A stretch of 64,000 nt of DNA from Candidatus Pelagibacter ubique HIMB058 (GCA_000419545.1 ATTF01000004.1:1-64000); one strand, 5' to 3'; positions 43,482 to 53,511 are shown, numbered from the stretch's first letter. The notes: a model not told the origin generated them from the letters alone. Numbers and translations are program-made.

Positions 43482-44851
43482 GCTTCTTTAATAATCTTTT
43501 TTGAATATTTAGAGTTTTTCTTTATTTCATCAGAAATCAAGAAAGCGAGTTCTAATGCTTGTGACGCATTTAGTCTCGGGTCACAATGAGTCCTATATCT
43601 ATTAGATAAATCATCATCAGAAATTTTTTGTGCTCCACCCGTGCACTCTGTTACATCTTGACCTGTCATTTCAACATGTAATCCACCAGCGTAACTTCCT
43701 TCTGCTTGATGCACACTAAAGAAATTTTTAACTTCTTGAAGAACGTTATCGAATGGTCGAGTTTTAAATCCACTTTCAGCTTTTATAGTATTGCCATGCA
43801 TTGGATCACAAGACCAAACTACTTTTAATCCCTCTTTTTTTACAGCTCTTATTAGTTTTGGTAAAAATTCTTCAACTTTATTTGAACCAAATCTTGAAAT
43901 TAATGTAATTCTTCCTGCTTCATTTTCTGGATTTAAGATATTACAAAGGTTAATTAATTCTTCTGGTTTAAGAGTTGGTCCACATTTAATACCTAAGGGA
44001 TTTTTTATTCCTCTACAGAATTCTACATGCGCACCGTCTGGTTGACGTGTTCTATCACCAATCCAAACAAAATGAGCTGATGTGTCATGAAACTCTCCTG
44101 TTGTTGAGTCAACTCTCGTCATTACTTCTTCAAAAGGTAAAAGTAATGCTTCATGTGAAGTATAAAAATTAACAGTTCTTAATTTTCTATTTGTTTCTGG
44201 ATTAATTCCACAAGCTTCCATAAAAGATAATGCATCGCTTATTTTATCTTCAATCTCTTTATACTTGCTTTTAGTTTTATCGTTTACAAATCCTAAGTTC
44301 CATAAATGAACTTGTCTTAAATCTGCAAAACCTCCTTGCGAAAATGCTCTTATTAAATTTAATGTTGATGCAGATTGCGAGTAAGATCTAAATAATCTTT
44401 TAGGATCTGGTATTCTTGCCTTTTCTGAAAATTCCATTCCATTAATATTATCACCTAAGTAGCTAGGTAATTCTTTATCACCTTTCTTTTCAACTGGTGA
44501 GCTTCTAGGTTTTGAAAATTGACCAGCAATTCTTCCAACTTTTACCACTGGCATTGCAGCCGAGTAAGTTAAAACTAATGACATTTGTAGTATTGCTTTT
44601 AAAGTGTCTCTTATATTGTCAGGATTAAATTCTTCAAAACTTTCAGCACAATCTCCTCCTTGTAATAAGAAAGCTTTTCCTTCAACTACTTGAGCTAAAG
44701 ATTTTTTTAGAGATCTTGTCTCTCCAGCAAATACTAGAGGTGGATATGATTTAAGTTTACTTAAAACCATATCTAATTCCTTTTTATCCTTGTAAACAGG
44801 TAAGTGTTTTGCAGGATAGTTTTGCCAGCTATTTACGTTCCATTTTTTCAT
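43475..44851 (-). CDS. aroG: class II 3-deoxy-7-phosphoheptulonate (DAHP) synthase (ATG at 44851 preferred over the track's TTG at 44857)
   Basis: LLQGGDCAESFEEF; VVWSCDPMHGNT; HVEMTGQDVTECTGG. Confidence 0.94.
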   Translation of the reverse strand: MKKWNVNSWQNYPAKHLPVYKDKKELDMVLSKLKSYPPLVFAGETRSLKKSLAQVVEGKAFLLQGGDCAESFEEFNPDNIRDTLKAILQMSLVLTYSAAMPVVKVGRIAGQFSKPRSSPVEKKGDKELPSYLGDNINGMEFSEKARIPDPKRLFRSYSQSASTLNLIRAFSQGGFADLRQVHLWNLGFVNDKTKSKYKEIEDKISDALSFMEACGINPETNRKLRTVNFYTSHEALLLPFEEVMTRVDSTTGEFHDTSAHFVWIGDRTRQPDGAHVEFCRGIKNPLGIKCGPTLKPEELINLCNILNPENEAGRITLISRFGSNKVEEFLPKLIRAVKKEGLKVVWSCDPMHGNTIKAESGFKTRPFDNVLQEVKNFFSVHQAEGSYAGGLHVEMTGQDVTECTGGAQKISDDDLSNRYRTHCDPRLNASQALELAFLISDEIKKNSKYSKKIIKEAS

Positions 44852-44866
44852 GTTCAACTTGAAGTA

Positions 44867-44895
44867 TATATAGATTATTGAGACTAACTATTCAA
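44867..44895 (-). promoter_or_regulatory. Predicted promoter of aroG (TTGAAT-N17-TATATA)
   Basis: Minus strand -35 44895-44890, -10 44872-44867. Confidence 0.6.
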
Positions 44896-44917
44896 TCCTA
44901 AGAGCCTTTAATTTCAA

Positions 44918-45145
44918 TTAATTTGGATTTTTTTTTAAAAATTCTATGTAATTAAGAACATTTTGTAACTCTTCATCAGCGATATCTTTATAGCTCAATC
45001 CAAACTTATTTTTTATACAAATTGCAACATGAGCATATGGGTTTCTGCCTTTAGGATGATTTGGGTGTTCAGGTAATTTATTAGCTAGATAGTCTCCGGC
45101 TTCTTGAATGGTTTTCCAAAGTTTCGATTTATTTTCTTTATTCAA
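44918..45145 (-). CDS. conserved small protein of unknown function (75 aa)
   Basis: ORF in tight operon with upstream genes (5-nt gap); no recognised domain. Confidence 0.6.
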   Translation of the reverse strand: MNKENKSKLWKTIQEAGDYLANKLPEHPNHPKGRNPYAHVAICIKNKFGLSYKDIADEELQNVLNYIEFLKKNPN

Positions 45146-45150
45146 ATAAA

Positions 45151-45564
45151 TTAGAAGTTTTCTATTTTTTTTTTTAAAGAGATGAGTTTAAGCTCAATTT
45201 TCAGCTTAGGATATTTCTTTTTAAATTTTAATTTTATCTTTTTAAATGAGTCCTTGTGTATTTTTGTCTCGTTAGATTTATCAAATAATTTATTCCCATT
45301 AATAATTTTTGCAGCTCCGCAGTCCCTATGGTTTATGACAATTAATTTTTTTATTTGATGTAACTTAATTGAGGTTTCAATATTATCCCAGAAAGCTTTA
45401 TGCCATTTTTTAAATTTGTTTGCTGTAACACCAATAGCCGAACCAGCGATTGTGAAAGCGCTATATTTCCCTGTTAATTTCTTTTTTTTTAGATAGTTAA
45501 AGACTATTGGTTGAAAGCGAGGGTCCATACAGGATAGTACCATCGCTTGATATTTTTTTTTCAT
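45151..45564 (-). CDS. short beta-carbonic-anhydrase-like protein
   Basis: CMDPR (CxDxR) and HRDCGA (HxxC) motifs in 137 aa. Confidence 0.72.
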   Translation of the reverse strand: MKKKYQAMVLSCMDPRFQPIVFNYLKKKKLTGKYSAFTIAGSAIGVTANKFKKWHKAFWDNIETSIKLHQIKKLIVINHRDCGAAKIINGNKLFDKSNETKIHKDSFKKIKLKFKKKYPKLKIELKLISLKKKIENF

Positions 45565-45565
45565 T

Positions 45566-47383
45566 TTATTCGACTGTTACTGATTTTGCTAAATTTCGTG
45601 GTTTATCAATATCACAATTTTTTAATAGTGCCACATGATATGCTAACAGTTGCAAAGGAATAGTTAATAATAAAGGTGATAGCAAACTGTCGACTCTCGG
45701 TACTCTTAGTCTAAATCTGATATTAGTACTTAATAATCTTTTGTTGTTATCAGTTATAAAAAAAATTTTTCCACCTCTTGCTATGACTTCCTGCATATTT
45801 GAAAGAGTTTTTTCATAATATTTATCTTTGGGAGCAATTACTATTACTGGTAATCCCTCTTCAATCAAAGCCAAAGGTCCGTGTTTCATTTCACCTGCTG
45901 GATAGCCTTCAGCATGTAAATATGAAAGCTCTTTTAATTTCAAAGCTCCTTCTAAAGCTACTGGAAAAGAATTTCCTCTTCCAAGAAACATTGACCCTTT
46001 TGCGTCTAAAAATTCTTTAGCCATTAACTGAGTTTCACTTTCAAGTTTTAAGGTGTTTTTAATTGACTCAGGAAGTTTTTGTAAGTTCTCTACATTTTTA
46101 TCATAACTTTTTTTATCAACATCACCTCTCACAATAGAAAGTTTTAGTGAGAGAATATATAAAACTATTAATTGTCCTAAAAAAGCTTTGGTTGAAGCTA
46201 CTCCAATTTCTGGCCCAGCATGAATAGGTAAAACCCAATCAGAATTTCTAGCAATAGTGCTTTCAACTACATTTACAATCGAACAAGTTTTCACTTTATT
46301 TTTTTTACAAATATCTAAAGCAGCCGCAGTATCAGCAGTTTCACCAGATTGAGAGACAAAAATATATAGATTATTAGAATTAAATTTTAAATTTCTGTAT
46401 CTAAATTCTGAAGCGATATCTATTTCAACATCAATTGATGTTAATTCCTCAAGCCAATATTTAGCAACTAAACAGGAATGATAAGCGGTACCGCATCCAA
46501 TTAATATTATCTTATTAATTTTTTTTGGATCAATTGGAAAATTATAAATATTTATATCTTTTTTAAGGCTATCAGTATATTCGCTAATACATTTTTTTAT
46601 AGTATCTGATTGTTCAAAAATTTCTTTAGACATAAAGTTTTTATAATCACCTTTATCAGAAGTATTTTCATCATCAGATACGGTATGAACTTTTTTATTT
46701 ATTTTAGTTTGTTTTGTATCGTAAAAAGTAACATCATTTTTTGTTAGCATGCATACTTCTCCATCATCTAAATAGGAGATTTTATTTGTCATAGATTTTA
46801 ATGCATAAGAATCAGAGCCTAAATAATTTTCATCATTAGAATAACCTACTGCTAATGGGCTACCTCTTCTTGCTCCAATAATCATTTCTTTATAGTTTTT
46901 AAATATAATGCCAAGAGCGAAGCTGCCTTTTAATTTTTTTAATGCTTTAAATACAGAGTCTAAGGGTTCTGAACTTTTTAAATATTGAGTGATTAGCATT
47001 GTAATAACTTCGGTATCAGTCTGTGATTTAAATTTAAAACCTTTTTCTTCTAGATCTTTTTTTAATTCATCAGAGTTTTCAATTATTCCATTATGAACAA
47101 CAGAAACTTCTTCAGATGAGTGTGGGTGTGCATTAACAATATTTGGAATTCCGTGTGTAGCCCATCTAACATGGCCAATTCCAATATTTCCGTTAGACGG
47201 ATTTTTAAATAATATTTTTTCTAACTCATCTACTCTTCCAGAACATTTTTTTTCATCAATTAAATTATTATCTAGCGTTGCTAATCCAGCAGAGTCATAA
47301 CCTCTATACTCTAATTTTTTAAGAGAATTAATTATATTAATTGAAACAGGTTTATTGCTTGCAATTCCAATTATCCCACACAT
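45566..47383 (-). CDS. glmS: glutamine--fructose-6-phosphate aminotransferase (isomerizing)
   Basis: MCGIIGIA N-terminal Cys; SIS domains; C-terminal DKPRNLAKSVTVE. Confidence 0.97.
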   Translation of the reverse strand: MCGIIGIASNKPVSINIINSLKKLEYRGYDSAGLATLDNNLIDEKKCSGRVDELEKILFKNPSNGNIGIGHVRWATHGIPNIVNAHPHSSEEVSVVHNGIIENSDELKKDLEEKGFKFKSQTDTEVITMLITQYLKSSEPLDSVFKALKKLKGSFALGIIFKNYKEMIIGARRGSPLAVGYSNDENYLGSDSYALKSMTNKISYLDDGEVCMLTKNDVTFYDTKQTKINKKVHTVSDDENTSDKGDYKNFMSKEIFEQSDTIKKCISEYTDSLKKDINIYNFPIDPKKINKIILIGCGTAYHSCLVAKYWLEELTSIDVEIDIASEFRYRNLKFNSNNLYIFVSQSGETADTAAALDICKKNKVKTCSIVNVVESTIARNSDWVLPIHAGPEIGVASTKAFLGQLIVLYILSLKLSIVRGDVDKKSYDKNVENLQKLPESIKNTLKLESETQLMAKEFLDAKGSMFLGRGNSFPVALEGALKLKELSYLHAEGYPAGEMKHGPLALIEEGLPVIVIAPKDKYYEKTLSNMQEVIARGGKIFFITDNNKRLLSTNIRFRLRVPRVDSLLSPLLLTIPLQLLAYHVALLKNCDIDKPRNLAKSVTVE

Positions 47384-48027
47384 TATTTTTTCTTTCTTCT
47401 ATAATTTTTGACTTCAATTTGCTTAGATCTTGTAAGTGCTAAAGATTTTTTTTTTACATTTTTTGTAATTACAGAGCCAGCACCAACTAAACTATTTTTA
47501 TCAATACTTACCGGAGCTACAAGTGATGAATTAGATCCTATGAAAACATTATCTGCAATTTTCGTTTTTGATTTTTTTATTCCATCATAATTACATGTGA
47601 TTGTTCCGGCTCCTATATTAGAATTTTTTCCAATTGATGCATCACCAATATATGAAAGATGATTTACTTTAGAGTTTTGATTTATGTTTGATTTTTTGGT
47701 TTCAACAAAATTTCCAATTTTAGAATTATTCTTTAAAATTGTCCCTTCTCTTAATCTTGCATAAGGTCCAACCGAAACATTTTTTTCAATTTTTGTTCCC
47801 TCAATATGGCTAAATGATTTTATATAAGAATTATCCCCTACTTTTACTTTTGGACCAAAAACTACATACGGTTCAACAGTTACATTTTTTCCAAAAGAGG
47901 TATCTGAAGACAAAAAAATTGTTTCGGGAGCAATTAAATTAACTCCCTTGGATAAAGCTCTATTTCTTAAAACTTCTTGAGATAACCGATAAGAATTAGC
48001 TTTATCTAATTTTGTATTTCTTTTCAT
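47383..48027 (-). CDS. GlmU C-terminal (left-handed beta-helix acetyltransferase) domain protein, lacking uridyltransferase domain
   Basis: [48 protein letters not shown] match the GlmU acetyltransferase half; only 214 aa. Confidence 0.85.
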   Translation of the reverse strand: MKRNTKLDKANSYRLSQEVLRNRALSKGVNLIAPETIFLSSDTSFGKNVTVEPYVVFGPKVKVGDNSYIKSFSHIEGTKIEKNVSVGPYARLREGTILKNNSKIGNFVETKKSNINQNSKVNHLSYIGDASIGKNSNIGAGTITCNYDGIKKSKTKIADNVFIGSNSSLVAPVSIDKNSLVGAGSVITKNVKKKSLALTRSKQIEVKNYRRKKK

Positions 48028-48097
48028 TTAAAAATTCTTTACATTATGAATGTAACTTAAATAAGTCACAAAATATTTCTTTTTAATACTTTTTAAT

Positions 48098-48760
48098 ATG
48101 AGTCAAATTTATACAATTTTATTCGATTTGGATGGGACGATAGTGAATACCGCTCCAGATCTAATGGCTGCACATAATCATGTAATGAAAAAATTCGGTC
48201 ATGCTGAAAAGAAATTATCTGAAATTAAATCTCTAGCAGGAAGAGGAGCATGGGTAATGATGCAAAGGTCTTTTAAAGAAGAAATTAAAGATGAAAAAAT
48301 AAAAAAGGAGATGACAAAAGAATTTATAGATTTCTATGCAAAAAATATCGACAGAGATAGCAAACCTATAAATGGAGTTATAGAATTTTTAGAATGGGCT
48401 AAAAATAAAAAAATATCAATGGCTGTCTGCACTAATAAACAAGAAAGGTTAGCGGTAGATCTTTTAAAAAAATTAGATATGAGCAAATACTTTGAATATA
48501 TCGCTGGTGCTGACACTTTTGAGTTTAATAAACCTGACCCAAGACATTTAACTAATGTTGTTGAGATAATTGGAGGTGATTTAAAAAAAACTATAATGGT
48601 TGGAGATAGCGAAGTTGATGCTAACTCTGCACATAATGCAAAATTACCTTTTGTATTAGTAAAAGACGGTTACACAGAAAAAAATGAAAATGAAATAAAA
48701 CATGATGAGTTAATTTCTGATTTTATTGGATTTGAAAAAATCTTAGAAAAATATTTATGA
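48098..48760 (+). CDS. gph: phosphoglycolate phosphatase-like HAD hydrolase
   Basis: LFDLDGTIVNTAPDL; KPDPRHL; MVGDSEVDANSAHNA. Confidence 0.87.
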   Translation: MSQIYTILFDLDGTIVNTAPDLMAAHNHVMKKFGHAEKKLSEIKSLAGRGAWVMMQRSFKEEIKDEKIKKEMTKEFIDFYAKNIDRDSKPINGVIEFLEWAKNKKISMAVCTNKQERLAVDLLKKLDMSKYFEYIAGADTFEFNKPDPRHLTNVVEIIGGDLKKTIMVGDSEVDANSAHNAKLPFVLVKDGYTEKNENEIKHDELISDFIGFEKILEKYL

Positions 48761-49356
48761 TAACATTTACTCTTTTTTCTGCTTTAGCCACTTTTTATTT
48801 TACAATGTTTTTTACTCCTGGTCCGAACAATGCAATGTTAACTGCATCAGGGATGAAATTTGGTTTTGTAAGAACTCTTCCTCACTTAATTGGGATACCT
48901 CTGGGGCACATATTTCAAATTGGACTTACTTGTTTTGGTTTAGCTAATCTTTTTTTGCTCTACCCACAAATCCAGTTTTATATGAAAATTTTATGTTTTT
49001 TATATTTAATCTATTTAGGTTGGAAAATGATTGGTTCTTTTAGCATGGTACAAAAAGAAACTGGTAGACCTTTAAAATTTTATGAAGCTTCTCTATTTCA
49101 ATTTATAAATCCTAAAGCTTGGTCTATTGCAGTAACCGTTGCTTCTGGATTTTTTCCAACAGATGAGAATATTTTTGTTGGAGTTGCATTTGTAACTTTA
49201 ACGGCTGCAATAATTTGCTTTCCAACTATAAGTTTATGGGCTCTATTTGGTAGTGGATTAAGAAAATTTGTTAATGACGTAAAAACAAAAAAAATTATAG
49301 AATATTTACTAGCGATTTTACTTGTTTTAACTGGATTGTTTATATTGTTTAAATAG
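48757..49356 (+). CDS. LysE/RhtB family amino-acid exporter
   Basis: FFTPGPNNAMLTASGMKFG; multi-TM; LFQFINPKAWSIA. Confidence 0.87.
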   Translation: MITFTLFSALATFYFTMFFTPGPNNAMLTASGMKFGFVRTLPHLIGIPLGHIFQIGLTCFGLANLFLLYPQIQFYMKILCFLYLIYLGWKMIGSFSMVQKETGRPLKFYEASLFQFINPKAWSIAVTVASGFFPTDENIFVGVAFVTLTAAIICFPTISLWALFGSGLRKFVNDVKTKKIIEYLLAILLVLTGLFILFK

Positions 49357-49396
49357 TCTTTGATTTTTTAAATACCCTCTAATATACAATCAACAC

Positions 49397-50293
49397 ATGC
49401 ATTTTATTGAAAAGACAGCTTCTGAAAAAAGATCTGACTTTAGAAATAAACTTCAATCAAAAAAATTACTTAGGTTTCCTGGTGCATATAATCCTTTATG
49501 TGCAAAGCTCATTGCAGAAATTGGGTTTGATGGTGTTTATATTTCTGGTGGAGTTATGTCTAACGACTTAGGTTTACCAGATATTGGTTTAACTACACTT
49601 GATCAAATAAGTTATAGAAGTGGTCAAATTTCAAGAGTAACAGATCTTCCAACTATTGTTGACGTTGATACTGGCTTTGGAAATTGTAAAAAAACAATAG
49701 AAGAAATTGAAAAAAAAGGATTAGCTGGTTGTCATTTAGAAGATCAAATTGCTGAAAAAAGATGTGGTCATCTGGATAATAAAGAGCTCGTAACAAAAGA
49801 GGAAATGGTAAAAAAAATTCAAGAGTCAGTTAAGGCAAGAAAAGATAAAAATTTTTTAATAATAGCAAGAACAGATGCTAATGCAGTCGAAGGATTAGAT
49901 AAAACACTAGATAGAATAAAGGCGTATGAAGATGCTGGCGCTGATATGATTTTTCCTGAAGCCATGAAAGATGAAAGCGAATTTGAAAAAGTTAGAAAAG
50001 TATCTAAAGGATATTTGCTCGCTAACATGACAGAATTTGGGAAATCAAAACTTTTAGACAAAAAACAGCTTGAAGATCTGGGCTATAATTTAGTTATTTA
50101 TCCAGTTTCTACTCAACGTCTTGCAATGAAAAATGTAGAAATGGGTTTAAAATCAATATTTAATGATGGTCACCAAAACAATATTATAGACAAAATGCAA
50201 ACTAGAAAAAGGTTGTACGAGTTAGTAGAATATGAGAAGTACAATACTCCAGATAAGAAAATTACAGATTTTTCTACTGAAGGACATGAATAA
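49397..50293 (+). CDS. prpB: methylisocitrate lyase / isocitrate lyase family protein
   Basis: PGAYNPLCAKLIAEIGFDGVYISGG; DVDTGFGN; EDQIAEKRCGH. Confidence 0.9.
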   Translation: MHFIEKTASEKRSDFRNKLQSKKLLRFPGAYNPLCAKLIAEIGFDGVYISGGVMSNDLGLPDIGLTTLDQISYRSGQISRVTDLPTIVDVDTGFGNCKKTIEEIEKKGLAGCHLEDQIAEKRCGHLDNKELVTKEEMVKKIQESVKARKDKNFLIIARTDANAVEGLDKTLDRIKAYEDAGADMIFPEAMKDESEFEKVRKVSKGYLLANMTEFGKSKLLDKKQLEDLGYNLVIYPVSTQRLAMKNVEMGLKSIFNDGHQNNIIDKMQTRKRLYELVEYEKYNTPDKKITDFSTEGHE

Positions 50294-51417
50294 TGAGTGA
50301 TGAAGTTAAAAAAGGTTTATTAGGAATAGTAGTTGATGAAACAACTATTTCACATGTAGTACCAGAACTAAGTGCATTAACTTATCGAGGTTACACAGTT
50401 CAAGAACTTTGTGATAAGTGTGATTTTGAAGAAGTTGCTTACCTTGTTTTAAACGGAGAACTGCCAAACAAATCTCAATTAAAAAGATTCATTAAACAAG
50501 AAAGATCTGAGAGAAAACTTTCTAAACAAATTTTAAATGATATTAAAAAAATGCCAAAAAATGCTCATCCAATGGATGTGATTAGAACTTGTGTAAGTTT
50601 AATGGCTCTTGAAGATAAAGAAACTAAAGATAATTCACCAAAAGCAAATATGAGAAAAGCAATGAGAATATTTGCTAAGGCACCTACCGCCATTGCTGCT
50701 TATTTTAGAAGCAGAAAAGGTAAAAGCATAATTTCACCGAGTTCTAAATTATCTTATTCAGAAAATTTCTTTAAAATGATGTTTAATAAAGTCCCTGATA
50801 AAGAAATTGTTAGAGCTTTTGATATTTCTTTAATTCTTTATGCAGAACACAGTTTTAATGTTTCGACTTTTACAGCAAGAACAATAACAAGTAGTTTATC
50901 GGATATTCACGGAGCAATAACTGGAGCGATTGCTAGTTTAAAAGGTCCGTTGCATGGTGGAGCTAACGAAGCAGTAATGCATATGATGAAAGAAATTGGA
51001 AAACCTGAAAGAGCACAGAAATGGATTGATAACGCTATTGCTAAGAAAAAAGTTGTAATGGGATTTGGTCACAGAGTTTACAGAACTGGAGACTCTAGAG
51101 TGCCTACAATGAAACATTACTTATTCAAAGTTGCCAGAATGCTTAATAAGGAAAAGTATACAAAGATTTATGACATCTTAGCAAGGACAATGGTTGAAAG
51201 AAAAAAAATTCATCCAAACGTAGATTTTCCATGTGGACCTCTTTACTACATGATGGGAATTGATATTGATTTTTATACTCCTATATTTGTTATGTCTCGT
51301 ATTACTGGCTGGTCCGCACATATCATGGAACAACACACATCAAATAAATTAATTAGACCATTATCGAAATACAGAGGTTCTGAGGTAAGAGAAGTTATGC
51401 TTCTTAACCAAAGATAA
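50293..51417 (+). CDS. prpC: 2-methylcitrate synthase / citrate synthase family
   Basis: LYAEHSFNVSTFTAR; GALHGGAN-type motif LKGPLHGGANE; GFGHRVYRTGDSR. Confidence 0.88.
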   Translation: MSDEVKKGLLGIVVDETTISHVVPELSALTYRGYTVQELCDKCDFEEVAYLVLNGELPNKSQLKRFIKQERSERKLSKQILNDIKKMPKNAHPMDVIRTCVSLMALEDKETKDNSPKANMRKAMRIFAKAPTAIAAYFRSRKGKSIISPSSKLSYSENFFKMMFNKVPDKEIVRAFDISLILYAEHSFNVSTFTARTITSSLSDIHGAITGAIASLKGPLHGGANEAVMHMMKEIGKPERAQKWIDNAIAKKKVVMGFGHRVYRTGDSRVPTMKHYLFKVARMLNKEKYTKIYDILARTMVERKKIHPNVDFPCGPLYYMMGIDIDFYTPIFVMSRITGWSAHIMEQHTSNKLIRPLSKYRGSEVREVMLLNQR

Positions 51418-51605
51418 TGTCACTTACTAACTTTCTACTTCTTTTAATATTAGCAATTTTTTCTACTTACACTTTTATGAACTGGAAAAGTGGAGTTAAA
51501 AAAGAACCTAAATCAAAAATTGCTTTACAATTTTTTATTTGGACAATTTTATTTTTAATTATTGTCTTTATTTTTAAAGCTTTAGGATTTGTTAACGACT
51601 TTTAA
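51417..51605 (+). CDS. small two-TM membrane protein (62 aa), unknown function
   Basis: ATG overlaps prpC stop (TAATG); two hydrophobic segments. Confidence 0.6.
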   Translation: MSLTNFLLLLILAIFSTYTFMNWKSGVKKEPKSKIALQFFIWTILFLIIVFIFKALGFVNDF

Positions 51606-52443
51606 CAATCTTTTGAGTTATTCTATCTAGAATAATTGCTAAAATTACTATTCCTGTACCACCAATAACTGCTGCACCGATATCAAGTCTTCCTAAGGCA
51701 ACATAAACAGTTAATCCTAACCCTCCTGCTCCAATTAAAGCTGCAATAACAACCATTGAAAGCGCTAACATTAAAGTTTGATTAACTCCTGCCATTATAG
51801 TTTTTAAAGATAAAGGTATTTCAATTTTTAATAAAATTAAAAACTTTGTTAATCCGAGACTAGAACCAGCTTCCTTAAATCCTTTTCCAACTTGTCTAAT
51901 ACCTAAATTCGTTAATCTGATGATTGGTGGTAAAGCAAAAATAATTGTAGCTACAACACCCGGGGTTAAGCCTACACCAAATAGCATTACTACAGGAATT
52001 AAATATACGAAGCTGGGTATAGTTTGCATTACATCTAAGATTGGTCTTAAGATAATTTCAAATGTATTACTTCTTGATGCTAAAATTCCTAAAGGTACAC
52101 CAATTAAAATACAAAATATTACTGCTGTAAAAATCATTGCTAATGTAGTCATGCTCTCTGACCATAAATCAACAAGATCAATAAAAACTAAACTAATGAA
52201 TGTAAATAATGCAAATTTCAATCCATTAGTTTTGTAAGCAAGAAAAATAAAAATTAAAATTACTATTGGAAAAGGAATAAAATTAAAAAGAGAGTCTAGG
52301 CCATTTAAAACGTTATCAATAGGAGCTGAAAGTTTTTTAAAGAGTGGTCGTTGTGTAAACAACCACTCTTTGATATTTACTTCAATCCATTCAGAAATTG
52401 GTATGTATAAATCAAAATCTGATGGCGCTAACTTCAAATTCAC
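51592..52443 (-). CDS. proW: glycine betaine/proline-type ABC transporter permease
   Basis: DVMQTIPSFVYLIPVVMLFGVGLTPGVVATIIFALPPIIRLTNLGIRQV (ProW/OpuAB-like). Confidence 0.9.
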   Translation of the reverse strand: MNLKLAPSDFDLYIPISEWIEVNIKEWLFTQRPLFKKLSAPIDNVLNGLDSLFNFIPFPIVILIFIFLAYKTNGLKFALFTFISLVFIDLVDLWSESMTTLAMIFTAVIFCILIGVPLGILASRSNTFEIILRPILDVMQTIPSFVYLIPVVMLFGVGLTPGVVATIIFALPPIIRLTNLGIRQVGKGFKEAGSSLGLTKFLILLKIEIPLSLKTIMAGVNQTLMLALSMVVIAALIGAGGLGLTVYVALGRLDIGAAVIGGTGIVILAIILDRITQKIVKSR

Positions 52444-52452
52444 TGATCTTTT

Positions 52453-53394
52453 TTAATTTAACCAGCTATTAAATGTGCTTTGATTATTTTTTATCCATTC
52501 AGATGCGTGTTTTCTAATTGCTCTCTCACTTTTCTCACCTTTGTTCATTTTCATGTTTTGAGCAGCTACATCGCTTAAAGGTATTGAAGCTTTTTTCAAA
52601 AACTTCGCTACTTTAGGATTAGCTTTTAGAAAGTCAGCATTAGCAGCTGGTCGTATATCATCAGCACCAAAACCTAAGTTAATTTTTGATTTTGTTGCAT
52701 TTGGTACAGCTACAGTTTTAGTTTCACTAAATGGTACATCAATCCAAACTACATCTTTACCAAGTTCTAACGCACCTACTGTCCAGTTCGGTGTCCATGT
52801 GTAAAATAAAATAGATTGATTGTTTTTATATTTAGAGATCGCATCTGCCATTGAAGCTGAATAATCAGCTTTAACAGGGTTAATAAAATCACCTAAACCA
52901 AGTTCATTGAAATGCTTAGTAATTTGCTTTTCACATCCCCAACCTGGAGGGCAAGCAACCATATCTGCTTTACCATCGCCATTTGAGTCAAACTCTTTAG
53001 CGTGCTTTTTAATATCCATTACAGATTTAATTTTGAATTTATCAGCAGTTTTTTTATCAATTAGATATCCTTGAAGACCGCCTTTTTTCATTACATATCC
53101 AACTGGCTTAACTTTACCTTTAGCTTCTTTAAGATAAGTGTCATGAGTTCCAAACCAACCGTTAACCCAAAGATCTAGATCTCCTTGAGCAGCAGCAACG
53201 TAAAACACTGATGGTTTCATTGCTTGAGGCTCAGTAACTTTATAACCAAGTTTTTCAAGACCTTGTTTATAAACTTCAGCTTGGAAATAACCTGTATCCC
53301 AATTAGCTTTAGCCATTTTAATCTCATTAGCAGATATAACGCTACTAATAGTTATGGCCGTTATTATTGTTACTAGATGTTTTAAATATTTCAT
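52453..53394 (-). CDS. proX: glycine betaine-type ABC transporter substrate-binding protein
   Basis: Signal peptide; KMAKANWDTGYFQAEVYKQGLEKLGYKV; strong SD AGGAGG before ATG. Confidence 0.88.
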   Translation of the reverse strand: MKYLKHLVTIITAITISSVISANEIKMAKANWDTGYFQAEVYKQGLEKLGYKVTEPQAMKPSVFYVAAAQGDLDLWVNGWFGTHDTYLKEAKGKVKPVGYVMKKGGLQGYLIDKKTADKFKIKSVMDIKKHAKEFDSNGDGKADMVACPPGWGCEKQITKHFNELGLGDFINPVKADYSASMADAISKYKNNQSILFYTWTPNWTVGALELGKDVVWIDVPFSETKTVAVPNATKSKINLGFGADDIRPAANADFLKANPKVAKFLKKASIPLSDVAAQNMKMNKGEKSERAIRKHASEWIKNNQSTFNSWLN

Positions 53395-53511
53395 ATGTCC
53401 TCCTAATTCCCTCTCTTTTAAGTAACACGTATAAATTAATAATGTAACCGTTATTCAACTAAAAAGTGAAATATAGAAGATATGCTAAAGCGGTTTTAAT
53501 TTTAGCTTATA

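Noticed and set aside
53441-53459. AATAATGTAACCGTTATT as a second operator near proX
   Set aside because: Imperfect dyad; more simply part of a predicted proX promoter spacer; AT-rich chance similarity likely.
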